DNA of 64,000 bases from Streptomyces flaveolus (GTDB taxonomy: Bacteria; Actinomycetota; Actinomycetes; Streptomycetales; Streptomycetaceae). The notes under the pieces were generated by a model that saw nothing but the letters and a program-made list of their open reading frames with translations, had not been told where the DNA came from and did not search any database. Positions 47,710 to 57,534 of this stretch are shown here, piece after piece. The position numbers and the translations under genes are program-made. The DNA lies in assembly GCF_014648815.1 (NCBI RefSeq), contig NZ_BMRV01000012.1, positions 124,001 through 188,000 on the forward strand. The letters are read 5' to 3'. The stretch's first letter is position 1. Each line of letters opens with the position of its first letter.

Positions 47710-48489
47710 GTGGCCAAGCAGAGCGGGCTCGCGCAGGGGTTCTACCTGGGCGGCTACGACCTGTCCGGGGACACCGGCGCGGGCAACGAGATCGGCGGCG
47801 GGCTGACGGGCACGCAGGACGTGACCGGCATCGACAAGAGTGCCTACGAGCGGAAGGGCCTGCTGCGCGACGGCCGCCTGTCCTGGACCAGCTTCTTCAA
47901 CCCCGAGAAAGCGTCGGACGTCCCCGGCACCACCACCGACCACGCGCACGCGGTCCTGTCCACAATCCCCACCACCGACCGGCACCTGATGTGGATCACC
48001 GGCCGGTCGATCGGCTCGGCCGCCGCCTGCATGGTCGGCAAACAGATCGGCTACGACCCCAGCAGGGGCGCCGACGGCGCGCTCACCATCTCGGTGTCGG
48101 CGCAGGCCAACGGCTACGGCCTGGAGTGGGCGACCCTCGCGACGGCCGGCGTGCGCACGGACACGACCGCGACGAACGGCGCCAGCCTCGACCTCGGCAC
48201 CGGCCCGCTGGCCTTCGGTCTGCAGGCGTACCTCCAGGTGACCGCGTTCACCGGGACCAGCGCCACGATCAAGCTGCAGGAGTCCTCGGACAACGGTGCG
48301 GCCGACACCTGGACGGACGTGGTCGGCGGCGGCTTCACCGCGGTGACGACCGGGCCGACGGCGGAGCGCATCCAGACCGCGCGGACCCAGACCGTCGAGC
48401 GGTACCTGCGCGTGGCCACGATCGGCACTTTCACCAACCTGCGGTTCCTGGTGGCCGTAGCCCGCCCCGACGTCCTGACCACCTTCTGA
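47710..48489 (+). CDS. tail tube-like protein, longer paralogue
   Basis: 259 residues, GTG start directly after the previous stop. Shares with the protein at 48964 the element LTGTQDVTGIDKSAYERKGL and a beta-sandwich with Thr-rich strands. The C-terminal half (LAFGLQAYLQVTAFTGTSAT, DNGAADTWTDVVGG) looks like an added Ig- or carbohydrate-binding-like domain. It may be the main tail-tube protein or a decorated minor form. Confidence 0.7.
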   Translation: MAKQSGLAQGFYLGGYDLSGDTGAGNEIGGGLTGTQDVTGIDKSAYERKGLLRDGRLSWTSFFNPEKASDVPGTTTDHAHAVLSTIPTTDRHLMWITGRSIGSAAACMVGKQIGYDPSRGADGALTISVSAQANGYGLEWATLATAGVRTDTTATNGASLDLGTGPLAFGLQAYLQVTAFTGTSATIKLQESSDNGAADTWTDVVGGGFTAVTTGPTAERIQTARTQTVERYLRVATIGTFTNLRFLVAVARPDVLTTF

Positions 48490-48499
48490 GGAGACCACG

Positions 48500-48934
48500 A
48501 TGACCGAACCGTTCCGTCTCCCAGCCGCCGGCCCCGTGCAGGCATACCAGACGTTCAGCGTCCGCTCCCGCCCCGACCAGGCCGTGCGCACCGTGTGCGA
48601 GCGCGTCGGGTGCGCGGCGTGGCGGCAGGGCTGGGACTCCACCGTCGACGAGCGCACCGACCTCGGCGCGCAGCAGGCCGCGTACATCCGCACGCAGTCG
48701 GGCCGCACGTTCCGCGAGATGAAGACCGCCGCCGGGCTGACCGTCTTCCGGTTCGAGTCCGGCCAGAGGTGCTTCGCCGAGCATCAGACCCGCCCGGAGC
48801 TGTACCTCGTCCGCGACGGGGACTCCCGCGGTAACCCCACCGGCAGGCAGCGCGTGCACACGCGAGCAGCCGACTGGGTGGAGCACATGCAGGAAGAGTT
48901 CGGCCGGTTCAACGAGGACCGCCGCCGGGGCTGA
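48500..48934 (+). CDS. hypothetical tail-region protein, 144 aa
   Basis: Contains AGPVQAYQTFSVRSRPDQAV, VCERVGCAAWRQGWDSTVDE and CFAEHQTRPELYLVRDGDSR. The Cys/His pattern might bind zinc. It sits between the two tail-tube paralogues and recurs there in Streptomyces phages. Function unknown. Confidence 0.65.
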   Translation: MTEPFRLPAAGPVQAYQTFSVRSRPDQAVRTVCERVGCAAWRQGWDSTVDERTDLGAQQAAYIRTQSGRTFREMKTAAGLTVFRFESGQRCFAEHQTRPELYLVRDGDSRGNPTGRQRVHTRAADWVEHMQEEFGRFNEDRRRG

Positions 48935-48963
48935 CCCCCGACCATCACAGAAGGGACACCACC

Positions 48964-49371
48964 ATGGCGAAGGAAACGGGCCTCGGCTGGACCACGTTCA
49001 GCGTGGACGACTCCGCCGGCACCGCGCGGGACATCCGCAACGACTGCACCAACGTGGACTGGTCCATGCCGAGGGGCGTGCAGGACGTCACCGGCCTGGA
49101 CAAGAGCGCCATCGAAAGGCTGCTGCTCCTCGCCGACTTCAGCGGCACCGCCAACGGGGTCTTCAACGACGCCGCGAACGCCAGCCACAGCGTGCTGAAG
49201 ACGGTGTCGTCGACCTCGGTCAACCGGACGATCAGCATCGGCGTCTCCGGGCAGACCCTCGCGAACGAATGCCTGATCACCGACTACGCCCTCACCCGCG
49301 CGGCCAGCGGTGAGTTCACCTGGTCCGCGCCGTTCTCCCTCGCCGACGGCACCGTCCCCACCTGGAGCTGA
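48964..49371 (+). CDS. major tail tube protein, short paralogue
   Basis: 135 residues. TNVDWSMPRGVQDVTGLDKS then AIERLLLLADFSGT matches the longer paralogue at 47710. The beta-rich remainder (NRTISIGVSGQTLANECLIT) is typical of siphophage tube proteins. It directly precedes the tail chaperone frameshift pair, where the major tail protein normally lies. ATG 48964 after GAAGGGA. Confidence 0.75.
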   Translation: MAKETGLGWTTFSVDDSAGTARDIRNDCTNVDWSMPRGVQDVTGLDKSAIERLLLLADFSGTANGVFNDAANASHSVLKTVSSTSVNRTISIGVSGQTLANECLITDYALTRAASGEFTWSAPFSLADGTVPTWS

Positions 49372-49775
49372 TGATGACCTTCGACGCAACGCCCGCGCCG
49401 GTGACCGTCCGGTTCCAGCCGGGCCACAAGTACCACGGCGCCGAGGCACGCCTGCGCGGCATGAGCATCGGCGAGTACATGCAGGCCACCGGCATGGACG
49501 GCGGCGAGGGCGAAGACACCGCGAAGACCATGGAGCGGTTCTTCAAGTCGCTCGTGTCCTGGAACCTCACCATCGACGGCCAACCCCTGCCGCCCACCCC
49601 CGAGGCCATGCAGCTGGCGGATCAGAAGCTGATCCGCGCGCTGAACAACCAGTACGTCACGTCGCTGATGGGGGTGCCCGACAGCGACCCTTTGCCCGAG
49701 AGCTCCACCTCTGGCGAACCCTCCCCGGCGCCCGCAATTCCGATGGCACCACTGTCGGAGAACCAGGCGAGCTGA
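49371..49775 (+). CDS. tail assembly chaperone, short (G-type) product
   Basis: 134 residues when no frameshift occurs. It contains VTVRFQPGHKYHGAEARLRG and helices that should bind the tape measure. A slippery heptamer at 49688-49694 lets some ribosomes move to the -1 frame. Without shifting, translation ends at 49775 with a Pro/Ser-rich tail. ATG 49371 (or 49374) overlaps the previous stop. Confidence 0.82.
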   Translation: MMTFDATPAPVTVRFQPGHKYHGAEARLRGMSIGEYMQATGMDGGEGEDTAKTMERFFKSLVSWNLTIDGQPLPPTPEAMQLADQKLIRALNNQYVTSLMGVPDSDPLPESSTSGEPSPAPAIPMAPLSENQAS

Positions 49776-49936
49776 TCGAAGCCCGGTGGCTCCTCCGGAT
49801 CCTCCGGAAGTTCCCGGGCTACACCCTCTCCACCCTGCTGCAGGAGGACGTGCGGCTCCTGCGCCTGCTCCACATCGAAGCCCTCGGCACGAACCCCGAC
49901 GAAGGAGGTGACGACGCATGGCCGGAGACGACGTAA
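49371..49936 (+). CDS. tail assembly chaperone, -1 frameshift (GT-type) product
   Basis: Fusion made by -1 frameshifting at C_CCT_TTG (49688-49694): 108 residues in the first frame and then about 80 in the -1 frame to 49936, 188 in total. The second part contains EPGELIEARWLLRILRKFPG and LLQEDVRLLRLLHIEALGT, typical of T-type chaperone halves. The end overlaps the tape measure start at 49918. Frame: join of 49371-49694 and 49694-49936. Confidence 0.82.
49688..49694 (+). promoter_or_regulatory. -1 programmed frameshift slippery site
   Basis: C_CCT_TTG matches X_XXY_YYZ in the reading frame of the chaperone. It lies 81 bases before the zero-frame stop at 49775. The following -1 frame is open to 49936 with tail-chaperone-like sequence. 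Confidence 0.8.
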
Positions 49937-52900
49937 CGATCACCATCCGGGCCGACTCGGGTGACGCAGTCCGCGCGTTCCGTGACGTCGACGGCCGCCT
50001 GCGCGACATGCGCGGCCGGTTCGTGTCCGAGGGCTCCATCATGACCGCCTCGATGGGTCGGCTCTCCGGTGCCATCGGCGGTGTCCGCGGCTCGATCATC
50101 CCCCTCGCCGCGGCTGCGGTGCCGCTGGCCTCTGCTCTCGCTCCGGTCGCCCTGAAGGCCGGGGCGGCCAGCGTGGCGGTGGCTGCCTTCGGTGCGGCGG
50201 TGGCCGGGCAGAAAGCGCACCTCGACGACGCCGCGAAGGCGCAGGAGGCGTACACGGCCGCCGTCGGTAAGTACGGCAGCGGATCGAAGCAGGCCGCCGA
50301 GGCGCAGCGGAACCTCGCCGCGACGATGTCCTCGATGCCCGAGGCGACCGCCCGCGCCGCGGTGCAGCTGCAGACACTGAAGGGCACGTGGCAGGACTGG
50401 TCGGACTCGACGGCGAAGTTCACCATGGCGCCGGTCGAGAAGTCGTTCGTCGTCCTCGGGCAGATGATCCCGAAGCTGACGCCGATGGTGCAGGGATCAT
50501 CCACCCAGTTGGAGCGGCTCGTCGACGTGGCCGGCGGCATGGTCATGTCCCCCGGGTTCGACGCGCTGGCGGACAAGTTCTCCCGCTTCGCGAACGAGTC
50601 GCTGCAGGCGGCCGTGGACGGTGTCATCCACTTCGCCCGGGTCCTCTCGGAGGGTGGCGGCGGGGACGGGGCGCTCGCCTCGTTCATGGAGTACGCCGAG
50701 CGGAACGGGCCAGCGCTAAAGGAGACGCTGTCCAGCGTCGGCGACGCGGTGTCCACTCTGGTTGAGGCTGCGGCGGACGCCGGGCCGGGCATGCTGACGT
50801 TGGTCAACGCCGCGGCGAAGCTCGTGACGGCCCTGCCGCCCGAGCTGGTCACCGTGCTGATGCAGACCGCCGTCGGCCTGAAGCTGGTCACCCTGGCCGG
50901 CGCGGGGGCCGCGGCTGCGGCGGGCGGGATCACCAAGATCCGGACGGCGATCCTGGCGCTGAGTGCCACATCCGCGGCGGCGGGCGGCGGCATGGCTGGT
51001 CTGGCGGCGGCGTTCGGGTCGCTGTCGAAGGTCGCGAAGGCCAGCGTGATCGTCGCTGGTATCGGGCTCGCGGCGGTCGCGATCGACAAGCTGTCGTCGC
51101 TCGGGGAAGAGGCCCCGCCCAACGTCGACCGTCTGACGACCAGTCTCGGCCAACTCGGGCGTACCGGGAAGGCCACCGGCGAGCTCGCGAAGGCGTTCGG
51201 CGAGGACTTCTCCAAGCTGAACGACGTGATTGGCAAGGTCGTCGACCCCTCCGTGGTGGAGTCCGTCAACAACTGGGGCGCCAAGTGGAGCAACGGAATC
51301 CTCGACGGCGGTGACGCGACCGAGGACTTCACGAAGAAGGTCGACGCGACCGACGAGGCCCTGACCAACCTGGTCAGGAACGGGAACGCCGAACTCGCCG
51401 GCGCCGCCCTCAAGCAGGTGCTGGCGGGACTGGACCCGGAGAACGCGAAGAAGTTCCGCGAGGGGCTGGAGGGTTACGACTCCGCGCTCGCCGACCTGGC
51501 GTTCGAGCAGGACGCCACGGCCGACAGCATGGGCGTCTTCGGTCAGGCCGCGATGGACACGCAGGCCAAGCTCTCCGCGCAGCAGCAGGCGGCCGATGGG
51601 CTGAGGCAGAGCATCCTCGCCCTGAACGACGCCAACCGCAGCGCCTACGACGCGCAGATCGGATTCGAAGCAGCCCTCGACGGCCTCAGCGAGGCGTTCG
51701 CGAAGAACGGCGCCACGCTGGACTTGAACACGGAAGCCGGCCGCGCCAACGGTCAGGCCATGTCGCAGGCGGCGAAAGCCCAGGACGAGATGCTGGCGGC
51801 TGGGCTGGCGGCCGGCGAGTCCCTCGGGTCGATGCAGCAGAAGAGCGACCAGCTCCGCGAGTCGATGATGAAACTGGCCGTCGACGCATTCGACGGGAAC
51901 CGGCAGAAGGCCACCGAGTACGTCAACACGCTGCTGGGCGCTCCCGGCGAGATCAAGACCATGGTCAAGCTGGAGCGCGAAGAGGCCATCCGCGGTCTGG
52001 GCGAGGTCCAGGCCGCGATCGACGCGACCCCGAACGCGCACCAGGTGCACGTCTCCACACTGAACGGCGCGGCCATCGCAGCCCTGGAAGCAGTGGGGCT
52101 GAAGACGAAACGGCTACCCGATGGCCGGACCGCCGTGTACACGGCGAATGGGTCGGCTCTCGGCAACATCGGCGCCGTCAACGCCGCGCTGAACGCGATC
52201 GACGGCAAGACCGCTCGCACCACCGTCACCACCGTCCGGCAGACCGTCTTCACCACCCAGGGCACGCCCAACAAGGTCGCCCCGGCGCACCGCGACTACG
52301 CGCTGGGCGGCAAGGTCCGGGGGTACGCGGAGGGCGGCGACGTGCAGATGGCGCCGAACGGGCTGCTCAGCGGGCCCGGTACCGGCACCAGCGACTCCAT
52401 CCTCGCGCTGTTCGCGAGCGGCGCCGTCGGCGCGGTGTCGGACACCGAGTTCGTGGTCAACGCCAAGTCGACAAAGAAGTACCTGCCGCTGCTGGAGGCC
52501 ATCAACAAGGACAAGCTCGGCCGGTACGCCAAGGGCGGGTCAGTCTCCAAGTCGGAGAGGGAGGCCCGGCGGGCGGCGCTCGGCGATCTCACCCTGTCGC
52601 ACTTCGGGTACATGTCGGGCTGGCGGAACTCGGAGATCCGTAACGAACTCGGCAAGCCGCAGTCCGTGTCGGCGCTGGTGGGGACGCTGAACGAGTGGCG
52701 TTCCTCCATCCAGAAGGCGACGCACGGCAAGACCGAATCGAACCTGCTGCGGCAGCTCGACGCCACCGGGAAGAAGCTGTTCACCTACCAGCAGCAGCTC
52801 GGCAAGGCGAACGCCTCGCTGGAGAAGTCGAAGGATCGGCTCGACGACCTGCGGCAGGCGTCCTCGCAGCTCAGCGAGAGCATCAAGAGTGGCGTCCTCA

Positions 52901-53682
52901 ACTCGGCGAACATCACGAAGAACCGGTCCGACGGGCCGGTCACCGTGGCGTCCATCATGGGCGGCCTCACCGCGTCGAGGGACAAGGCGACCGCCTTCTC
53001 GAAGGCCCTCGCGGACCTGAAGAAGAAGGGCTTGTCCGGCGCGCTCATCGAGCAGATCGGTCAGGCCGGCATCGACGGCGGCGGGCTGGAGACGGCGGGC
53101 GCGCTGCTGAACGCGTCGGGCTCGGAGATCAAGTCGCTGAACGGTCTGCAGTCGCAGGTCGTCGGCGCGGCGGCGGCGGCCGGGAAGACGACGGCGGACG
53201 CGGTGTACGCCTCGCAGATCAAGGGGCAGGAGGCGCTGGTGAAGGCGTGGCAGACCACCACGTCCAAGCTCAGCGGGTCGATGGACAAGCTCGCGGCGGC
53301 GATGGAGAAGGCCATCGAGAAGGGCTACGGCTACAAGGCGTCGGGCGGCATCATCGGCGCCGCGTCGGGCGGGATCCGCTCGAACCTGACGTGGGTGGGC
53401 GAGCACGGGCCCGAGCTCCTGGACCTCCCCGCTGGCGCGCGGGTGTGGTCGGCGCCGGACTCCCGCCGCATGGTCCGGGACCACTGGGCTTCGATGCTGA
53501 ACCGGCCGCAGGGCGGAGGCCGGCAGTACCGGCCGACGGCGAGCGCGCCGGCGAGCAGCCAGCCGATGGTGCTCAACGTGGCGATCGGTGGCCGGGAGTT
53601 CGGCCAGCTGTGGGTGGACACCGCACGCCGCGAGGTCCGCGGCTTGGGTGGGTTGAAGGCGACTTTCGGGACGGTGGACTAG
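49918..53682 (+). CDS. tail tape measure protein
   Basis: 1254 residues, the longest scaffold-type protein here; it sets tail length. N-terminal region with VTITIRADSGDAVRAFRDVD and helical repeats, central hydrophobic segments (LKLVTLAGAGAAAAAGGITK and ASVIVAGIGLAAVAIDKLSS) for membrane insertion, then long helices and a glycine-rich end (ASGGIRSNLTWVGEHGPELL) typical of actinophage tape measures. ATG 49918 follows GAAGGAGGTGACG and overlaps the chaperone frameshift product by 19 bases. Confidence 0.94.
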   Translation: MAGDDVTITIRADSGDAVRAFRDVDGRLRDMRGRFVSEGSIMTASMGRLSGAIGGVRGSIIPLAAAAVPLASALAPVALKAGAASVAVAAFGAAVAGQKAHLDDAAKAQEAYTAAVGKYGSGSKQAAEAQRNLAATMSSMPEATARAAVQLQTLKGTWQDWSDSTAKFTMAPVEKSFVVLGQMIPKLTPMVQGSSTQLERLVDVAGGMVMSPGFDALADKFSRFANESLQAAVDGVIHFARVLSEGGGGDGALASFMEYAERNGPALKETLSSVGDAVSTLVEAAADAGPGMLTLVNAAAKLVTALPPELVTVLMQTAVGLKLVTLAGAGAAAAAGGITKIRTAILALSATSAAAGGGMAGLAAAFGSLSKVAKASVIVAGIGLAAVAIDKLSSLGEEAPPNVDRLTTSLGQLGRTGKATGELAKAFGEDFSKLNDVIGKVVDPSVVESVNNWGAKWSNGILDGGDATEDFTKKVDATDEALTNLVRNGNAELAGAALKQVLAGLDPENAKKFREGLEGYDSALADLAFEQDATADSMGVFGQAAMDTQAKLSAQQQAADGLRQSILALNDANRSAYDAQIGFEAALDGLSEAFAKNGATLDLNTEAGRANGQAMSQAAKAQDEMLAAGLAAGESLGSMQQKSDQLRESMMKLAVDAFDGNRQKATEYVNTLLGAPGEIKTMVKLEREEAIRGLGEVQAAIDATPNAHQVHVSTLNGAAIAALEAVGLKTKRLPDGRTAVYTANGSALGNIGAVNAALNAIDGKTARTTVTTVRQTVFTTQGTPNKVAPAHRDYALGGKVRGYAEGGDVQMAPNGLLSGPGTGTSDSILALFASGAVGAVSDTEFVVNAKSTKKYLPLLEAINKDKLGRYAKGGSVSKSEREARRAALGDLTLSHFGYMSGWRNSEIRNELGKPQSVSALVGTLNEWRSSIQKATHGKTESNLLRQLDATGKKLFTYQQQLGKANASLEKSKDRLDDLRQASSQLSESIKSGVLNSANITKNRSDGPVTVASIMGGLTASRDKATAFSKALADLKKKGLSGALIEQIGQAGIDGGGLETAGALLNASGSEIKSLNGLQSQVVGAAAAAGKTTADAVYASQIKGQEALVKAWQTTTSKLSGSMDKLAAAMEKAIEKGYGYKASGGIIGAASGGIRSNLTWVGEHGPELLDLPAGARVWSAPDSRRMVRDHWASMLNRPQGGGRQYRPTASAPASSQPMVLNVAIGGREFGQLWVDTARREVRGLGGLKATFGTVD

Positions 53683-56600
53683 ATGGCAACGTTCCCGATC
53701 AAGGTAGAGCTGGGCTTCAACGGCACGACGTGGACGGACGTCTCCTCGGACGTCCGCTACCAGGACCGGATTCGCATCACGCGCGGGCGGCGGGACGAGG
53801 GCTCCCAGACGGACACGGCCCGCTGCCTGTTCACCCTGGACAACTCGGACGGCCGGTACACGCCGAAGAACCCGACCGGCCCGTACTTCGGGCAGATCGG
53901 ACGGAACACGCCCTGCCGGGTATCGGTCATGGCGGGGGAGGCGTACCTCGACCTGCCCAGCATCAGTACCCTCGACTACGCCGAAACCCCCGACACGGCG
54001 GCCCTCGACATCACGGGGGACATCGACGTCCGGGCGGACCTGACGCTGGCGAACTGGCTGCCGCCGGCCACCGACAGCCCGGCCACCACGGAGATGATGG
54101 GCAAGTTCGGCCAGGCCGGGCAGCGGTCCTGGTTCCTCGGGGGCCGGGGCGGGCGGCTCTACTTCGAGTGGTCGGCCGACGGCACCAACACGATCGGCGC
54201 CTCCTCGACGATCCCACCCGTCATCCCCGGCTCCGGGCGTCTGGCGATCCGGGCCTGGCTCGACGTCGACAACGGCAGCGGCGGCTGGACGGTGCGTTTC
54301 TACACGGCCGCCCACCTCGACGCGCCGTGGACCCAGCTCGGCGACCCCGTCACTGGCAGTGGCGTGACCAGCATCTTCAACAGTACGGCCGGGGTTCGGA
54401 TCGGCAACGCGACGCCGATCGGGTTCTCCATGCCGCTGGGCCGCGCGCACGCCGCCGAGATCCGCTCGGGCGCCTGGGGCACTGTCGTCGCCCAGCCGCG
54501 GTTCAACCAGCAGGCGATCGGCGCGACGTCGTTCGTCGACTCGGCGGGCCGCACGTGGACACTCAACGGGAACACGTCGATCACGAACAGGCAGACGAGG
54601 TTCGTGGGTGAGGTCACGTCGTGGCCGGTCCGCTGGCAGACGAAGCAGGACGTCGTCGTCAACGTCGAGGCGTCTGGGATCTCCCGCCGCATGTCGCAGG
54701 GTGTCAGCCCCGTCCGCTCCCCGATGTACCGCGAGTTCACCAACCCGGCCCGCACGGCGATCGTCGCCTACTGGCCCATGGAGGACGACGAGGCGGCCAC
54801 GAGGTTCGCGTCGGCTCTCGACGGGCAGCCGCCTCTCACTCTGTCCACGGCGGGCGGGGTGCAGCCGGCTGCGTTCTCGGGGTGGGCGGCGTCGGCTCCG
54901 CTGCCGACGGTGACGTGGGGGGCGATGCGGGCGCGGGTGCCTGCGTACACGGCGTCGGGCGCGGTGTCGGTCCGCGTGTTCGTGCAGGTCCCGGCGGGTG
55001 GCGTGTCCGGTACGGACGAGCTGTTCGGGTTCACGGCCACGGGTTCCGCCAGGACGTGGCGTGTCTTCATCAACACGTCCGGGAACCTCGAACTGCGGGT
55101 CCACGACGCGGACGGCGTACAGATCCTCGGCACCGGGTTCTTCGTCTTCGGCATCAACGGCGTGCCCCGGATGCTGCAGCTGGAGCTCGTACAGAACGGC
55201 GCCAACATCGACTGGAACCTGGCCTCGTTCACGATGGCGGACACGTCCGTGTCAGCCACCTCGTCGTCCGGCACGATCCTCGGCCAGACGTTCGGCGCGG
55301 CGACGGAGATGGAGATCGGGCAGGACGGTCTGCTGAACGGGACCGCGCTCGGGCACCTGGTCGTGGCGTCGGCGACGACCGCGTATGCGGGTACGGCTGG
55401 CGCGATGGTCGGCTGGAACGGGGAGACCACGACGGCCCGCGTGTGGCGGCTCGGCGCGGAGGAGAAGGCCTACTGCTACCCGGCGTCTGTCTCGGAGGAG
55501 CGGATGGGCGTGCAGGGGCAGGCGACGCTGCTGGATGTGATGCGGGAGTGCGAGGCTGTCGATCAGGGCGTGCTCTTCGAGAGCAGGGACGCCTACCCCG
55601 TGTTCCGGTTCCGGGACCACGTCAGCCTCTACAACCAGGCCCCGGCCATGGTCCTCAACTACCGGGGTGGCGACGGGCTGGTCACGCCGCTGGAACCGAC
55701 CGACGACGACCAGTCCGTCCGCAACGACCGCACCGTGCAGCGCACAGGCGGCTCCAGCACGCGCCGCACCCTCGACGCAGGGCCCCTGTCCATCCAGGCC
55801 CCACCGAACGGCGTCGGCACCTACGACGACAGCACCAGCCTCAACCTCTTCTCGGACGCGCAGACCAGCGACCAGGCCGGATGGCTCCTCCACCTCGGCA
55901 CCGTCGACGAGACCCGCTACCCCGTCGTCCGCATGATGCTCGCCGCCGCCCCCAGCAAGGTCGCCCAGGCCGCGGCCGTGGACATCGGCGACCGCATCCA
56001 GATCACCAACCCCCCGTCCTGGCTGCCCCCGGACACCATCGACCTGATGGTCCAGGGCTACAGCGAGGATCTCGACCAGTTCGAATGGACGATCAGCTTC
56101 AACTGCACGCCAGCCACGCCGTGGGATGTGGCCTGGTCCGGGAACGCGTCGGCGGCCACCGCCGCCCGGGAGTTCCAGTGGCAGGACACGGCAGGCTCCC
56201 AGCTCGCCGAGGCCCTGACGACGACCGAGACTGACGTGGACGTCACCACCACCAGCGGCCCCCTGTGGACCCCGAACGTGGCGGACACCCCGTTCGACTG
56301 GCGGGTGGCCGGCGAGGTCATGACCGTCACCGCGCCCGGGTCCCTGACCACCGACAACCCGTTCTTCGACACGGACTTGTCCGGCTGGAGCACATCGAAC
56401 GTGGTGATCGACCGGTCCACCACCTACGTCTGCCCCCACCCCCGCGCCCGGTCGTCCATGCGGATCGTCCCGGACGGGGTCAGCGCCTCCGGGTCACCGA
56501 ACAGCGCGATCACCGCCGCGGGCACCGTCACGCCGGGCGCCACGTACACCGCGTCGATGTGGGTGTTCTCCGTGAACGGCTGGTCCGACGTCCGCCCCAC

Positions 56601-57525
56601 CATCGACTGGCACAACGCCGCGGGCACCTTCATCTCCACGTCCGTAGGCTCGGCGTACACCGTCCCTGCGAGCACCTGGACTTACCTGGAGTCCACGTAT
56701 GCGGCGCCGGCAGGCGTGTCGCGGATGCGAGTGCGGGCCCGGATCGGTGCGACACCGGCGGCGTCGGACGTGCTGTACGCGTGGGCGGTGCGGGGGACCC
56801 GGGCCCGGTCGTCGTGGTTGTACGACACGTTCGGTCGGACGGCGTCCTCGACGTGGGACCTGGCCGAGTCGGGGCAGACCTGGCAGACCGGCGGCGGCAC
56901 CGCGGCGGACTACAACGTGACAGGCGGGTACGGTGCGCACCGGCTGTCCGTCGCCAACTCGTCGCGCCGCACGTTCGTGGACTGCCCGTACCCGGACTTC
57001 GACTACTACGCCAGTCTCACGACCAGCGCGACCGCAACGGGCGGATCGATCTTCGGGGGGCCGACCGGTCGGTACATCGACTCGTCGAACCTGTACCACT
57101 GCCGGGTCGCGTTCTCGACGACGAATACCCTCACGCTGGCCATCATCCGGATGGTGGGCGGGGTGGAGACCAGCCTCGGATCCGCGACCATCGAGCGGGC
57201 CTACGCGCCCGGCACGTGGGTGCGAGTGCGGTTCCAGGCGTCGGGAACGACGCTCCGGGCGAAGGCCTATCTGGCGGGCGCTCCGGAGCCGAACGTCTGG
57301 CACGTCACCGCCACCGATTCGGCGATCTCCACGTCGTCGTACATCGGCGTCCGGTCGATCTCCGCCAGCACGAACACCAACACGAACCCCGAGGTCCGCT
57401 ACGACGATCTCGACGTCGTCAACCCGCAGACGTACACCGTGACCCGCTCGGCGAACGGCGCGATCAAGAACCAGAACGCGGGCGCCGCGGTGGCGCTCGC
57501 GACCCCCACCGTCCAAGCCCTGTAG
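53683..57525 (+). CDS. large minor tail protein with LamG/carbohydrate-binding-like modules
   Basis: 1280 residues. It opens with a distal-tail-like domain (IKVELGFNGTTWTDVSSDVR, IRITRGRRDEGSQTDTARCL) and continues with concanavalin/LamG-type modules such as ALDITGDIDVRADLTLANWL, a central part with a baseplate hub-like sequence (VSEERMGVQGQATLLDVMRE), and further jelly-roll regions to the end. Probably combines Dit and hub/receptor-binding functions. ATG 53683 abuts the tape measure stop. Confidence 0.82.
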   Translation: MATFPIKVELGFNGTTWTDVSSDVRYQDRIRITRGRRDEGSQTDTARCLFTLDNSDGRYTPKNPTGPYFGQIGRNTPCRVSVMAGEAYLDLPSISTLDYAETPDTAALDITGDIDVRADLTLANWLPPATDSPATTEMMGKFGQAGQRSWFLGGRGGRLYFEWSADGTNTIGASSTIPPVIPGSGRLAIRAWLDVDNGSGGWTVRFYTAAHLDAPWTQLGDPVTGSGVTSIFNSTAGVRIGNATPIGFSMPLGRAHAAEIRSGAWGTVVAQPRFNQQAIGATSFVDSAGRTWTLNGNTSITNRQTRFVGEVTSWPVRWQTKQDVVVNVEASGISRRMSQGVSPVRSPMYREFTNPARTAIVAYWPMEDDEAATRFASALDGQPPLTLSTAGGVQPAAFSGWAASAPLPTVTWGAMRARVPAYTASGAVSVRVFVQVPAGGVSGTDELFGFTATGSARTWRVFINTSGNLELRVHDADGVQILGTGFFVFGINGVPRMLQLELVQNGANIDWNLASFTMADTSVSATSSSGTILGQTFGAATEMEIGQDGLLNGTALGHLVVASATTAYAGTAGAMVGWNGETTTARVWRLGAEEKAYCYPASVSEERMGVQGQATLLDVMRECEAVDQGVLFESRDAYPVFRFRDHVSLYNQAPAMVLNYRGGDGLVTPLEPTDDDQSVRNDRTVQRTGGSSTRRTLDAGPLSIQAPPNGVGTYDDSTSLNLFSDAQTSDQAGWLLHLGTVDETRYPVVRMMLAAAPSKVAQAAAVDIGDRIQITNPPSWLPPDTIDLMVQGYSEDLDQFEWTISFNCTPATPWDVAWSGNASAATAAREFQWQDTAGSQLAEALTTTETDVDVTTTSGPLWTPNVADTPFDWRVAGEVMTVTAPGSLTTDNPFFDTDLSGWSTSNVVIDRSTTYVCPHPRARSSMRIVPDGVSASGSPNSAITAAGTVTPGATYTASMWVFSVNGWSDVRPTIDWHNAAGTFISTSVGSAYTVPASTWTYLESTYAAPAGVSRMRVRARIGATPAASDVLYAWAVRGTRARSSWLYDTFGRTASSTWDLAESGQTWQTGGGTAADYNVTGGYGAHRLSVANSSRRTFVDCPYPDFDYYASLTTSATATGGSIFGGPTGRYIDSSNLYHCRVAFSTTNTLTLAIIRMVGGVETSLGSATIERAYAPGTWVRVRFQASGTTLRAKAYLAGAPEPNVWHVTATDSAISTSSYIGVRSISASTNTNTNPEVRYDDLDVVNPQTYTVTRSANGAIKNQNAGAAVALATPTVQAL

Positions 57526-57534
57526 GAGGCACGC

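Noticed and set aside
49284-51413. Minus-strand open frame opposite the tape measure gene
   Set aside because: Ala/Ser/Pro-rich shadow; the late genes are all rightward.
52540-55104. Minus-strand open frame opposite the tape measure and minor tail genes
   Set aside because: Arg-rich antisense shadow without any motif.
54621-56234. Plus-strand alternative frame inside the minor tail gene
   Set aside because: Composition is typical of a shifted GC-rich frame, and the main frame is continuous through it.
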